Of a stretch of 64,000 nt of DNA, positions 12,301-21,759 are shown one piece after another; within the stretch, counting starts at the first letter, position 1, and each line of letters begins with the position of its first letter. Both the position numbers and the translations under genes were made by a program. This DNA is from Macrostomum hystrix (Eukaryota; Platyhelminthes; Macrostomidae). The stretch is from contig CATNEN010000029.1 of NCBI GenBank assembly GCA_950097015.1, positions 4,111,501 to 4,175,500 on the forward strand. Reading direction: 5' to 3'. Below the pieces are notes generated by a model, which saw only the letters and a program-made list of their open reading frames with translations, searched no databases and was not told the origin of the DNA.

Positions 12301-15300
12301 TCCATAGCTATACTTATCCAATCCAATCCATAGCTATCCTTATCCAATTCAATCCATAGCTATACTTATCCAATCCAATCCATAGCTATCCTTATCCAAT
12401 TCAATCCATAGCTATACTTATCCAATTCAATCCATAGCTATACTTATCCAATTCAATCCATAGCTATACTTATCCAATCCAATCCATAGCTATACTTATC
12501 CAATTCAATCCATAGCTATCCTTATCCAATCCAATCCATAGCTATACTTATCCAATCCAATCCATACCCAACCCTATCCAGAATAAATACTTATCTAACA
12601 CAGAACCATCCTTATCCTTATCCATCCAATGCGTACAGTAGCATCCATATCTATCTTTTAAAATATTGATAACTTACAGTTTCCAGCACTACTCGAACAA
12701 CTTCGCCCAGTCGAATTGTCGAAGCAGACGATGACTCGGCGCTGGAGTTCGTTGCGGCAGCGGCGGAAGCGAATTCTCCTCCGATGTCCATAGCTGCCGA
12801 GCTGTTTGATTCGGCAGCTTCCGAGCCCAATTGATGTTGCTGCAACTTCAGCATCACAATTGTCCTAGGCCTGTACTCGTAGATTGAGAACTCTTTCAAA
12901 TCGATGGTGCTAACCAGTTCGGCCGGTCCGCACTGCTCAACTGTGAGGCCGGGAGATTCACGATACCACTGCAGGCGGGCCAGCTTCTGGTGAACATCAT
13001 TTTCTAACACCAGGGCGTAGCGATCCGGCGGGCTCGACGACTGGAATTCGGAATTCTCTCCGGTCCCAGCTCCGTCAGACAACAGTTTTTCCTGCTGGCT
13101 ACTGAGCACAAAGTCTCCAGGAAAGAACTGGTTCTCCATGAAGTCATCGAACGGTACCAGATCGCTGTTGATTGTTGGCGGCGGGGTAAAGCATGGGATT
13201 TATAATTCCTGATGATCTTGATTCGGGGAGATTTTGAGTCATAGAATCAATCTTAATTCAATGAGATTTTGAGTCACAGAATCAACCTTGATCCTGGGAG
13301 ACTTTGAGTCATAGAATCGATCTTGATCCTGGGAGACTTTGAGTCATAGAACCTATCTTGATTCGGGGAGATTTTGAGTCATAGAACCTATCTTGATTCG
13401 GGGAGATTTTGAGTCGTAGAATCGATCTTGATTCGGGGAGATTTTGAGTCATAGAATCAATCTTGATTCGGGGAGATTTTGAGTCATAGAATCAATCTTG
13501 ATTCGGGGAGATTTTGAGTCATAGAATCAATCTTGATTCGGGGAGATTTTGAGTCGTAGAATCGATCTTGATTCGGGGAGATTTTGAGTCATAGAATCAA
13601 TCTTGATTCGGGGAGATTTTGAGTCATAGAATCAATCTTGATTCGGGGAGATTTTGAGTCATAGAATCAATCTTGATTCGGGGAGATTTTGAGTCATAGA
13701 ATCAATCTTGATTCGGGGAGATTTTGAGTCATAGAACCTATTTTGATCCGATCCTGAAGCCCGGTCTAGGCATATTTAAATAAAAAATCAGCGACTATTT
13801 TACCAAGCGGGAATGCCGGACTGCAGCCTGCCGTCCTGCCAGCGAACGTCGACCCGGGAGCTGCTACAGACAACCCGCGCCGCTATCAGCTGACCTGCCC
13901 GCAGCGGCCGGCGCTGCAGCTCCCGCAGTACAGCATCCGCAGCCGACCCTCCGCGTCCAGTGCCGCCGTCACTGTCGCCTCCTCTTCCGTCCGAGGCTTT
14001 CCGATCGCGACCGAAGCGTCCAGTGGATGATCGGGAGCCGCCGCCGCCCACGCCTCCGCCGCCTCCGCGTCGCCTGCGACCGCTGGCAGAAAATCTGGAA
14101 GCTCCGCGACCGGCTCCGCCGCCTCCGCCGCCAATGGCACCGGCGCCGCTACTAGCCGTGTCGGCATCGGCTGCGCCATCGTCTTCCAAGACGACGTCAT
14201 TGGCTTGAATGACGCCGTCTGGCGCATCGCCAGCCCCGCCGGCCCCGCCGCCACCGGCTGTCTCTCCCTGATCAGCTGGTAGAATTGCGCAGACAGGCAG
14301 CGGCGGCCGACCTTCGGCTGGTCCGCGCAACAGCTCGTAGAGAGCGCTGCCCAGGCTAATATGCGGCTCCACCTGGATGGCCCTGTCATCTTCGCGCAAC
14401 ACTATGTATCTGTGAGAATTTGTATTTTGTAATAATTTACAAATAGTGTTTTTTCTTGTTTCCCAGCAGACTATCAATGGTCAATGGTACGCGTATAAAC
14501 AATACGCGTACAACTGCAACCATTAGGGCATCTTGTTTTAGCCATAAAGGGAGCTTCTAGCCCACTGGTTAGAGCTTTGGACTTCTAACCAAACGGTCGA
14601 GAGTTCGAATCTGTGCTTAAGGGAAGCAATTTTCAATGCATCTCCGTTCGACGGCAACTGAGCAGCACACGGCATTTGGTTGTACATCTGTCCCAACTGG
14701 GTTTAGGTGTCAATAAATGGCCACTGTTTGTATCGGCTATTGTGCATCACCTTTTTTTTCATTGTCATCGTGTCTTCAAATTTTTAAATCATCAAACTAA
14801 TTTGGCTAGAAACGTAAAAAATCTTAAATTGTCGTGCTTAATCACATTATTGCTCAAGCTAGTTGAGACGGCGATAATAAGTGCGAACACTACTAATCAA
14901 ACGCATGGGCGGGCACTGTATACTAGTTTAAACAGAAACTTAATCAATGAAGGAATACTGGTTAGGAAAACACTATAATAGTAGTATAGAATTTCTTGCT
15001 AGAGGACTGAATAAGACATCAAGAATCTGCAGGGACAATGAAGCAGGGCTAGGCCGGGCACGGCTGTGTCATGGGCTATTTTATTTCCCAGTGTTGGCAA
15101 ATGTTTTGAATCAAAACAAGCCAAAAGAGCGACGGTAAAGAGTGTGAGAGATGGAGAGATGGCTTGCGAGTAAAGTAGCTTGGTCGATAGACCTAGCGCG
15201 AAGGTAAACAATGGTCGGAGGACGAACTATATACAATTAACTCGTAGATGAAAGAAAAATGTCTAGCACGATGATCTTCATTCATTGATTTTAATTCGAC

Positions 15301-18300
15301 AGCTAACATAGACGAGCTACGAGGAGGTTCACAGTCAAAAGATCAAAAATACATTTTTAAATATTGCCTTGCAGAGGAGTATGGCGAGGATCAACTACTA
15401 TGAAAAATAATAACATTCTTTTTATCGAAGTATGAGCACAAGATTAAATATTCACTGAATCTGATAGAAATATATTCGTTGATAAGTGTTATTCTAGTTT
15501 ATATCGTGCGACTCTCGACTGCGACTAGTTGGCGACTGTTCTCTCAAATGTCTCAGACGTGACAGTCGATTGTGACTAGTTGGCGACTGTTCTCTCAAAT
15601 GTCTCAGACGTGACAGTCGATTGTGACTAGTTGGCGACTGTTCTCTCAAATGTCTCAGACGTGACAGTCGATTGTGACTAGTTGGTGACTGTTCTCTCAA
15701 ATGTCTCAGACGTGACAGTCGATTGCGACTAGTTGGTGACTGTTCTCTCAAATGTCTCAGACGTGACAGTCGATTGCGACTAGTTGGTGACTGTTCTCTC
15801 AAATGTCTCAGACGTGACAGTCGACTGCGACTAGTTGGTGACTGTTCTCTCAAATGTCTCAGACGTGACAGTCGATTGTGACTAGTTGGTGACTGTTCTC
15901 TCAAATGTCTCAGACGTGACAGTCGATTGTGACTAGTTGGTGACTGTTCTCTCAAATGTCTCAGACGTGACAGTCGATTGTGACTAGTTGGCGACTGTTC
16001 TCTCAAATGTATCAGACGTGACAGTCGATTGTGACTAGTTGGCGACTGTTCTCTGAAATGTCTCAGACGTGACAGTCGACTGCGACTAGTTGGTGACTGT
16101 TCTCTCAAATGTCTCAGACGTGACAGTCGATTGTGACTAGTTGGTGACTGTTCTCACAAATTTCTCAGACGTGACAGTCGATTGTGACTAGTTGGTGACT
16201 GTTCTCACAAATTTCTCAGATGTGACTGTCGATTGTGACTAGTTGGTGACTGTTCTCTCAAATTTCTCAGACGTGACTGTCGATTGTGACTAGTTGGTGA
16301 CTGTTCTCTCAAATTTCTCAGACGTGACTGTCGATTGTGACTAGTTGGTGACTGTTCTCACAAATTTCTCAGATGTGACTGTCGATTGTGACTAGTTGGT
16401 GACTGTTCTCACTAATTTCTCAGATGTGACTGTCGATTGTGACTAGTTGGTGACTGTTCTCACAAATTTCTCAGACGTGACTGTCGATTGTGACTAGTTG
16501 GTGACTGTTCTCTCAAATTTCTCAGACGTGACTGTCGATTGTGACTAGTTGGTGACTGTTCTCACAAATTTCTCAGATGTGACTGTCGATTGTGACTAGT
16601 TGGTGACTGTTCTCTCAAATGTCTCAGACGTGACAGTCGATTGTGACTAGTTGGTGACTGTTCTCTCAAATGTGATAGTCGGCATGGTCGATTTTCTTAA
16701 TTAGACATGCAGATTAGCCATGCTTAATTGCGATATTTTTATAGCAAAAAGTGCTAGGCCATAAAATGCCAAGCGAACTTGCATCACTTCTATGACTGCA
16801 TCAATGGGGGCTTCAAAATTTGAATTGCAAAGTGCAAAACTAGAACTAAACTTGATAGACATAGAGATACACACACACAAGCGGATAAATTACAGGGTAG
16901 CTGATAAGGATGAGAGCGATATACACAGAGTTATTAGATGACGAGGCACTTGAATACGAAAATTCAAGATAGTTACTCCTATTATTTACCAGTTGTGCTA
17001 ACATTTCTTATCTCTAGTTGCAAAACAGGGAAAAATGATGTACAGAAAACTCTATTTTCACACCTTTTTCTAGCCATCCTAAAATCCTGAATAAATTATT
17101 TTTTCTCTTCATCCTTTTTTAAGGAAAAATGAAAATAAACTGCAGAGAGAGAAAGAGAAAATTGGAAATAAAAATTTTATTAGCCACTTGTGGCCCGCGA
17201 GGCAAGTGTGGCATCCAGAATGGAAATTATTAATTCTTTATGTAGAGACGGGGTGAATGGAAAATGTTTTGACAAAAAAACTAATAATTTATGGCGTAAG
17301 TTTTGGCCCACGACAACTAAGTACCACAAATTTGTGCAGTAACTGCATTTACTTCAGCAAGACACTTTCTTCTAGAGCCTCTGTTTAGATTTTTAAACAC
17401 TTCTGTCATTTTTATAGACAACATGGTGGAAATTGGAGTTGGTAAGAAAAGGAAATTCTGACGCAGTCTGTTTAACCAATTCTGGAGCATTCAAATCCCA
17501 TATACACAATATTTGATCCTCAGTGTCCATTAAATCTAATCCTCACAATGTCTAATATCCCCAATTCTCACAATGTCCATAACACAACACCTAATCCTCA
17601 CAATGTCCGCGATCCCTAATCCTTACAATTTCCATAAATTACTAATCCTCCCAATGTCTATAATCCCTAATCCTCACAATCTCTGTAACTTACGAATCCT
17701 CAAAATGTCCATAACCCCTAATCCTCACAATGTCCATAACCCCTAATCCTCACAATGTCATAACCCCTAATCCTCACAATGTCATAACCCCTAATCCTCA
17801 CAATGTCATAACCCCTAATCCTTACAATGTCCATAACTGCTAATCCTCACAATATCCATAATAATAAACTTTACGATTTCAAAAAGATTAGGTTTTCAAA
17901 ATCTCAATCACTAGGCAATCACTAGGCAACCCAGCACACCCTAATCAGCCGTGAGCTTACACAATGCTGCCCAGTCCAAGCCTGTCCACCAGAGCAGATT
18001 TCTGTCCGCAGAGTCCCGGATTGCAGGCGAGAAGCTTGTCGGCCTCCAATTCCGCGGGCAGTTCGCCCAAAGGTCGGACCGTCAGGCAGGGAAAGCAGAA
18101 GTGCCAATCGACAAGGAAGCTGGCCGGCTCGATGCTGACAATCTGGGCCACGACCCGGCAGCGACCGGCGGTGCGCCGCAGCGCGCCGGGATTCGAGCCG
18201 AACCGAAGCCACTGCACCTCGGATTGGCGACTGCGCAGCAGGGCCGGGTGAAACTCGATGAAAGCGCCCCGGTAGAGCCGGTCGCAGGCGAACGGATGCG

Positions 18301-21300
18301 AGTCGCCGGGAAAGTCACCTATTATGTTCACATCGTCGTCTTCCAGGATTTGAGACGAGACGCGAACTCTGTTGCGTTGGTTGATTTTGGGATAATCAGT
18401 CAGGTTATAGGTGGAATCGAACGTTGGGCACACACTACAGAATCCGACAATTCAATGTCCTTGCATCCCATATCTCAAAACGAATGGGAGGTGTGGGATA
18501 ACTGGGATTATAGGTGTAGGATATCTGGGATTATAGGTGTAGGATAACTGGGGTTATAGGTGTGGGATAACTGGGGTTATAGGTGTGGGATAACTGGGGT
18601 TATAGGTGTAGGATAACTGGATTATAGGTGTGGGATAACTGGATTATAGGTGTAGGATAACTGGATTATAGGTGTGGCATAACTGGATTATAGGTGTGGG
18701 ATAACTGGATTATAGGTGTGGGATAACTGGATTATAGGTGTGGGATAACTGGATTATAGGTGTGGGATAACTGGATTATAGGTGTGGCATAACTGGATTA
18801 TAGGTGTGGGATAACTGGATTATAGGTGTGGGATAACTGGATTATAGGTGTGGGATAACTGGATTATAGGTGTGGGATAACTGGATTATAGGTGTGGGAT
18901 AACTGGATTATAGGTGTGGGATAACTGGATTATAGGTGTGGCATAACTGGATTATAGGTGTGGGATAATTGGATTATAGGTGTGGGATAACTGGATTATA
19001 GGTGTGGGATAACTGGATTATAGGTGTGGCATAACTGGATTATAGGTGTGGGATAACTGGGATTATAGTTGTGGGATAAATAGGATTATAGGTGTGGGAT
19101 AAATGGGAAATAATGCGTGGAAGATCAGGGATTTTACAAGCGGAATGTGGCAAGTTTTTGTGAAAATGGAAATGGAAGCCAGAGTGCAAGAACTCTATAT
19201 TTAAAGAGTCAATATAAAACACCGAAATCCACAGTGTTAAAACAGTTATGAAAATCGCTAGGCTAAGCCATGTAGGAGCGAATTTGTTTTAAAGCATCTT
19301 TGTTTGGTTCGTCCGGAAATTGTTTTAAATAAGGAGGCAAATAAAATTTTATTTTGTTTTCGTTTTTAATGAAAAAACGGGTGTGTCTGATAACTGGTAA
19401 ATAAAAAAACTCATTTAACCTTGGATACTACGTGACAGTCGAGGACTATAGTCTGATAAATTTTATTAGCTTTGAATAATTAAATAGATTGTAATGCTTT
19501 TCAAAGCCAAAAAAACTGGATATTTCGCAGCGCTACTAAAGGGCTGTGTACAGCGGTTCAGTCCGTGGACACCAGACCAGAATTTCTACCCCTTCTGATG
19601 CTGATAGAACACATTTATTACTTTAGCTGAAGTTAAAACTCTCAAAAAAATCACTAGGCTAGATACCACTGAGACTGATACTACTAACAAGTAGATAGGC
19701 AAGCACTTACACTGTACCGTCCACAAACTTTAATTCGACAGTTTCTCGCTCGATAGTATGCATAGTGCCGTACCAGCCATCGTATTGAACTGACTGACGG
19801 CCTAGGTCGTCGATAAACTGAAAATCCGTAACATCGATCACATCATCCAGATAAGAACTGGATAAATAAGGATTTCCCATTGCCGAATTATGACAGATAA
19901 GACAGGGACAGATGATACTGGGATAGTTTAGACGGTAGAGAAATGAGACAGGAGATATATAAAGCAAGGAGAGATGAGACTAGCCGTGGGGAGATAAGAC
20001 ACTAAAGACGGGAGAGATGAGACATATGGGAGATGAGGCAGGGGAGATGAGACAGGGGGGAGATGAGTTATGGGAAATATGAGACAGGGGGAGGTGAGAC
20101 AGGGAGAGGTGAGACAGGGGAGAGATGAGACAGGGGAGAGATAAGACATGGCAGAGATGAGACGGGGGGAGACGAGACAGGGGGAGATAAGACACTGAAG
20201 AGATAAGACGGGAGAGATGAGACGGGAGATAAGTTATGGGTAGATGAGTTAAGGGAAAATATGAGACAGGGGAGAGATGAGACGGGAGAGATGAGACATG
20301 GGAAGAGATGAGACAGGGGAGAGATGAGACAGGAGATATATAAAGCAAGGAGAGATGAGACAGGGGAGATGAGACATGGGAGAGATGAGTTATGGGAAAA
20401 TATGAGACAGGGGAGAGATGAGACGGGAGAGATGAGACATGGGAAGAGATAAGACAGGAGAGAGATGAGACAGGAGAGAGATGAGACATGGGAAGAGATG
20501 AGACAGGGGAGAGATGGGACAGGGGTAGAGATGAGACAGGAGAGAGATGAGACATGGGAAGAGATGAGACATGGGAGAGATGAGACAGGGGAGATATGAG
20601 ACAGGAGAGAGATGAGACATGGGAAGAGATGAGACAGGAGAGAGATGAGACATGGAAGAGATGAGACAGGGGAGAGATGAGACAGGGGAGAGATGAGACA
20701 GGGGAGAGATGAGACAGGGGAGAGATGAGACATGGGAGAGATGAGACACGGGAGAGATGAGACACGGGAGAGATGAGACATGGGAGAGATGAGACACGGG
20801 ATAGATGAGACACGGGAGAGATGACACACAGGAGAGATGAGACACGGGAGAGATGAGACACGGGAGAGATGAGACAGGGGAGAGATGGGACAGGGGTAGA
20901 GATGAGACAGGAGAGAGATGAGACATGGGAAGAGATGAGACATGGGAGAGATGAGACAGGGGAGATATGAGACAGGAGAGAGATGAGACATGGGAAGAGA
21001 TGAGACAGGAGAGAGATGAGACATGGAAGAGATGAGACAGGGGAGAGATGAGACAGGGGAGAGATGAGACAGGGGAGAGATGAGACAGGGGAGAGATGAG
21101 ACATGGGAAGAGATGAGACATGGTAGAGATGAGACAGGAGAGAGATGAGACAGGGGTAGAGATCAGGCATGGGAGAGATGTGACAGGTAGACGTGCTTCA
21201 AGTTCAAGTCACAATACTAAAAAGCGAGAATCAGCAATAGCTACTCACATTGCCGCAGAGCAGTCGATCAGCGCAAATGTCCACAATTAGCTTGCTATAT

Positions 21301-21758
21301 CCGGGCACGTACAGGTGGCACTGGCGCCGAATGGCTTCAATAGTGCCAGCCTGGCCGCCTTCGTCACTAGCCAATCGGACAGCGTCGCCGGCCGAGAAGG
21401 CCCGATCGATAATGTAGACATTCGGGCCATCAGTTGGCAATGAATTGTTATAGATACTAAATTCCGCTGCAGCCATATGATTAGCGCCAGTGCTGGCAAC
21501 AGCGGCTAAGACCTGGGCGGAGTCCAGCTCGCCCGATGTGCCGCTACACAGCCAGTCGACAGCCGGATTTAGGCGCGACTCCTCCGGCTGTAAATCTTCA
21601 TAATCCTCAACTTCGACTACGCCAATGTCGGCGTAGCGTCGATCGTGGTCCAATTGGAGCACGAGGTCGTCCAGGAACAGACGATTGCCGATATGGCCAT
21701 CCGCCTGGCTGTCTGTTCCATCAGCTGTTGCCGCTTCAGCTAGGCCGGGTTCATTCAT
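1..21758 (-). CDS. UBE2O: UBE2O, giant E2/E3 hybrid ubiquitin-conjugating enzyme (3' end cut by window edge)
   Basis: Nine minus-strand exons: 21758-21249, 19817-19711, 18434-17961, 14409-13804, 13164-12678, 10394-10020, 9718-9173, 735-550 and 370-1. All junctions are GT..AG with matching phases, giving about 1220 residues. UBE2O joins E2 and E3 activity and mono-ubiquitinates substrates such as orphan ribosomal proteins. Landmarks that align with the human family: N-terminal NRLFLDDLVLQLD; CR1 with YDGWYGTMH and VCPTFDS; CR2 with VDVRWQDG, then ENQFFPGDFV; GRVRVVWSDG followed by an acidic DDDDED..SWETES tract; a helical region (9718-9173); then the start of the UBC fold with KAYEDRMDL and GTPYSGALFLFDLHL. 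The catalytic cysteine lies left of the window. Start chosen at ATG 21758, before NEPGLAEA; an acceptor-like AG sits just upstream, so a 5' UTR exon is possible. Identification is secure; the 735-550 exon is less certain. Confidence 0.9.
550..735 (-). CDS. UBE2O: Probable UBE2O exon between helical region and UBC domain
   Basis: Sixty-two codons open between a good acceptor (CTCCGCCGCAG|TTC) and donor (CCAG|GTTTGT), phase 0 at both ends, matching the phases of the exons on either side. The peptide begins FNAMQEMMQLLYGQVRL and contains FFRCTICRVMQVSIAEV. I do not recognise it in human UBE2O, where this stretch is a coiled-coil linker. It may be a lineage-specific segment or part of the helical region. 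Included on phase agreement and coding-like composition. Confidence 0.55.
930..1207 (-). mobile_element. tRNA-derived SINE, family 1, near full length
   Basis: Read on the minus strand it begins with a tRNA-like head (A-box GTAGCCTAGTGATTAGAGCG, B-box GGGGTTCGATTCC). It continues through the body with ACACTTAACTCTGCATTGC, CAGCTGTTAAATGGGTACC and the palindromic CAGTCCATGGACTG, and ends near GCTGTGCTGTCGGCTGCACA. It is the opposite orientation of the copy at 5990-6297. Confidence 0.85.
1210..2530. other. Intron / upstream sequence without a recognised gene
   Basis: AT-rich sequence inside the large UBE2O intron. Apart from short random ORFs I see no coding signal or repeat array. Its right end grades into the promoter region of the nested neuropeptide gene. 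Confidence 0.5.
2538..2545 (+). promoter_or_regulatory. Palindromic CRE (TGACGTCA) upstream of neuropeptide gene
   Basis: A perfect 8-bp cAMP-response element lies about 390 bp upstream of the neuropeptide start codon and 220 bp upstream of the TATA-like box. CREs at this sort of distance are classical in prohormone promoters such as somatostatin. The site is seen directly; its function is inferred. Confidence 0.45.
2759..2768 (+). promoter_or_regulatory. TATA-like box of neuropeptide gene
   Basis: AATAAATAGA lies 168 bp upstream of the ATG at 2936. This places a start site near 2790 and a 5' UTR of about 145 nt. CCAAT motifs occur nearby (ACCAATGG around 2662 and CCAATCG around 2736). Weak evidence by motif only. 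Confidence 0.4.
2936..3763 (+). CDS. Neuropeptide precursor with 19 LRamide-type repeats (FSPLRamide)
   Basis: A complete single-exon 275-residue prohormone. Residues 1-25 form a signal peptide (hydrophobic core TLLVALVLA, likely cleavage after TTTA). Residues 26-96 are an acidic spacer with DKEDGDDDLEVDADD. After KR at 97-98 follow peptides separated by KK or KR, each ending in Gly as amide donor: AFHALRG once, FTPLRG three times, FSPLRG 14 times and FIPLRG once. These predict AFHALRamide, FTPLRamide, FSPLRamide and FIPLRamide. A divergent tail gives a peptide ending DEFTQLFG-KR, then FNPLSD. The gene sits antisense in an intron of UBE2O with its own CRE and TATA-like box. The FxPLRamide motif is loosely reminiscent of LR-containing amides such as myomodulins, but I do not recognise a named family. 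No frame breaks; AGG/AAG codons and CTTCGTGGC are almost invariant across copies. Confidence 0.92.
   Translation: MKHLNRRTNYVTLLVALVLASTTTALPSEEHKLGRQENRESEKESDGLSELEVRYLMQALGSIDSPTVNGRDINYDKEDGDDDLEVDADDLKTNEDKRAFHALRGKKFTPLRGKKFTPLRGKKFTPLRGKRFSPLRGKRFSPLRGKRFSPLRGKRFSPLRGKRFSPLRGKRFSPLRGKRFSPLRGKRFSPLRGKRFSPLRGKRFSPLRGKRFSPLRGKRFSPLRGKRFSPLRGKRFSPLRGKRFIPLRGKKFNSSPVSDDEFTQLFGKRFNPLSD
3236..3685 (+). repeat. 24-bp coding tandem repeat of the neuropeptide precursor
   Basis: Twenty-four-base units, each encoding one octapeptide cassette (FxPLRGKR). The FSPLRG block runs from 3329 to 3664 with 14 units. The first units are essentially identical at DNA level, while the last few share CTCCGTGGAAAG instead of CTTCGTGGCAAG, which suggests recent expansion of one central variant. 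Confidence 0.95.
4385..4858. repeat. 48-bp minisatellite, about 10 copies
   Basis: GC-rich unit containing GAGCGCACTGGCAGAGGCGC and GCACAAAAGCGCAGCAGCAC. One degenerate copy lies near 4590-4610. The unit is divisible by three, so all frames stay open; no sign that it is translated. It lies 600 bp downstream of the neuropeptide gene, inside the UBE2O intron. Confidence 0.9.
4870..5985. other. Unassigned intron sequence with one GC-rich coding-like block
   Basis: Mostly AT-rich. About 5041-5190 is richer in GC and opens a plus-strand frame with GLLDHHQQPDQDLQPD, but it lacks clear splice sites or a recognisable domain. Nothing else identified. Confidence 0.4.
5990..6297 (+). mobile_element. 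tRNA-derived SINE, family 1, full-length reference copy
   Basis: Head: GTTGTAGCCTAGTGGTTAGG (A-box) and GGGGGTTCGATTCC (B-box). Body: TTAGCAAGACACTTAACTCT, CCCAGCTGTTAAATGGGTAC and CAGTCCATGGACTG, then GCGCCGCGCAATAGCTGCGG and GTGCTGTCGGCTGCACATCT. It ends in an (ATT)n tail. The central part resembles the conserved domain described for the MetaSINE superfamily, which I cannot confirm without a search. Confidence 0.9.
6300..7160. other. Unassigned UBE2O intron sequence
   Basis: AT-rich sequence with only short chance ORFs. No repeat array or conserved protein segment seen. Confidence 0.4.
7165..7300 (-). mobile_element. SINE family 1, decayed fragment
   Basis: Contains ACTGTTCAGTCCTTGGACTG and a diverged GAATTGAAG segment in the same order and orientation as the copy at 930-1207. 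Only the middle part of the element is recognisable. Confidence 0.6.
7900..8035. repeat. Degenerate purine-rich GAGAT repeat
   Basis: Loose tandem copies of GATAAGAGATGAGAGAGGAG-like sequence, interrupted by unique bases. It resembles a decayed version of the 16-bp GAGATGAGACAGGG family seen at 19970-21190. Flanking intron sequence from 7300 to 8770 shows no gene. Confidence 0.5.
8770..9110. repeat. Degenerate TTGGGATTTCGG(C/A)GAG minisatellite
   Basis: About 15-25-bp imperfect units built on GGGATTTCGGCGAGT and TTGGGATTTTGGAGA. It ends about 60 bp from the donor of the UBE2O exon at 9718-9173. Confidence 0.75.
9780..10013. repeat. 21-bp minisatellite filling UBE2O intron 9719-10019
   Basis: Unit core GAATCCAGACCCCGGACCAT, about 11 copies. 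A diverged subtype (GAATCCTGATCCCATATCA) occupies the acceptor-proximal half. The array starts 7 nt from the 5' splice site on the minus strand and makes up almost the whole 301-bp intron. Confidence 0.9.
10550..11275. repeat. 26-bp minisatellite in UBE2O intron 10395-12677
   Basis: Unit core CCATTGCTAATCCTTCATTT with a variable AGTAAT / AGTTAT / AGCAAT end. Copies are well ordered between 10760 and 11210 and looser at the margins. Confidence 0.9.
11915..12575. repeat. Second minisatellite in the same UBE2O intron (ATCCAATCC-rich)
   Basis: It starts as a GAACCACCCCATCCAATCC subarray (11915-12060), then continues as a 26-bp unit with CTTATCCAATTCAATCCATA followed by GCTATA. It ends about 100 bp from the UBE2O splice donor at 12677. 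Confidence 0.9.
13205..13742. repeat. 35-bp minisatellite in UBE2O intron 13165-13803
   Basis: About 15 copies with core GATTCGGGGAGATTTTGAGT followed by CATAGAATCAATCTT. It fills nearly all of the 639-bp intron between two CR2-encoding exons. Confidence 0.92.
13960..14270 (-). repeat. UBE2O: Low-complexity Gly/Ala/Arg-rich segment of UBE2O exon 14409-13804
   Basis: Within the coding exon the minus strand encodes poly-glycine runs with RRRRGGGGGVGGGGSRS. This replaces the Ser/Lys-rich basic linker that carries nuclear localisation signals in vertebrate UBE2O. It is simple sequence inside a real exon, not an array in an intron. Confidence 0.7.
14549..14740 (+). mobile_element. tRNA-derived SINE, family 3 (tRNA-Arg-TCT-like head)
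   Basis: The tRNA-like head at 14549-14628 has A-box TAGCCCACTGGTTAGAGC, anticodon-arm-like GGACTTCTAACC and B-box GAGAGTTCGAATC. A body follows with GTACATCTGTCCCAACTGGG. It is unrelated in body to families 1 and 2. Not a functional tRNA gene, because the arms pair poorly. Confidence 0.7.
14745..15500. other. Unassigned sequence in UBE2O intron 14410-17960
   Basis: AT-rich sequence between SINE family 3 and the 51-bp array. Only chance ORFs seen. Confidence 0.4.
15510..16675. repeat. 51-bp minisatellite, about 23 copies
   Basis: Unit contains GACAGTCGATTGTGACTAGT, TGGTGACTGTTCTCTCAAAT and GTCTCAGACGT. Two variants segregate in blocks (AATGTCTC on the left, AATTTCTC and CACAAA on the right). 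The length is divisible by three, which explains a long spurious minus-strand ORF. Confidence 0.93.
17510..17865. repeat. Minisatellite CCCTAATCCTCACAATGTCC
   Basis: Imperfect 22-25-bp units around CCTAATCCTCACAATGTCCA. It lies in the same UBE2O intron as the 51-bp array and ends about 95 bp from the exon donor at 17960. Confidence 0.85.
18490..19110. repeat. 22-bp minisatellite in UBE2O intron 18435-19710
   Basis: About 28 copies with core GGATTATAGGTGTGGGATAA plus CT. It starts about 55 bp from the acceptor of exon 18434-17961. Confidence 0.93.
19540..19640 (-). mobile_element. SINE family 1 fragment
   Basis: AAAGGGCTGTGTACAGCGGT and TTCAGTCCGTGGAC match the middle of family 1 in minus orientation, then similarity fades. 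Confidence 0.5.
19970..21190. repeat. 16-bp GAGATGAGACAGGGGA minisatellite, about 75 copies
   Basis: It fills most of UBE2O intron 19818-21248. Several subtypes (ACATGGGA, ACACGGGA, ACAGGGGA) occur, with longer blocks repeated, for example around 20500-20700 and 20880-21060. The same unit family appears in reverse orientation at 43665-43970 and 61245-62045. Confidence 0.93.
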
Positions 21759-21759
21759 C

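Noticed and set aside
13960-14208. Pro-rich plus-strand ORF
   Set aside because: Antisense shadow of the Gly/Arg-rich UBE2O exon.
14549-14628. Functional tRNA-Arg gene
   Set aside because: A- and B-boxes are present but arm pairing is poor and a SINE body follows.
15494-16108. 204-codon minus-strand ORF (REQSPTSHNRLSRLRHL repeats)
   Set aside because: 51-bp minisatellite read in frame; inside a UBE2O intron on the gene strand without phase-compatible splice sites.
19980-21170. 396-codon minus ORF rich in Ser/Leu/Pro
   Set aside because: Translation of the 16-bp array; several overlapping frames look equally open.
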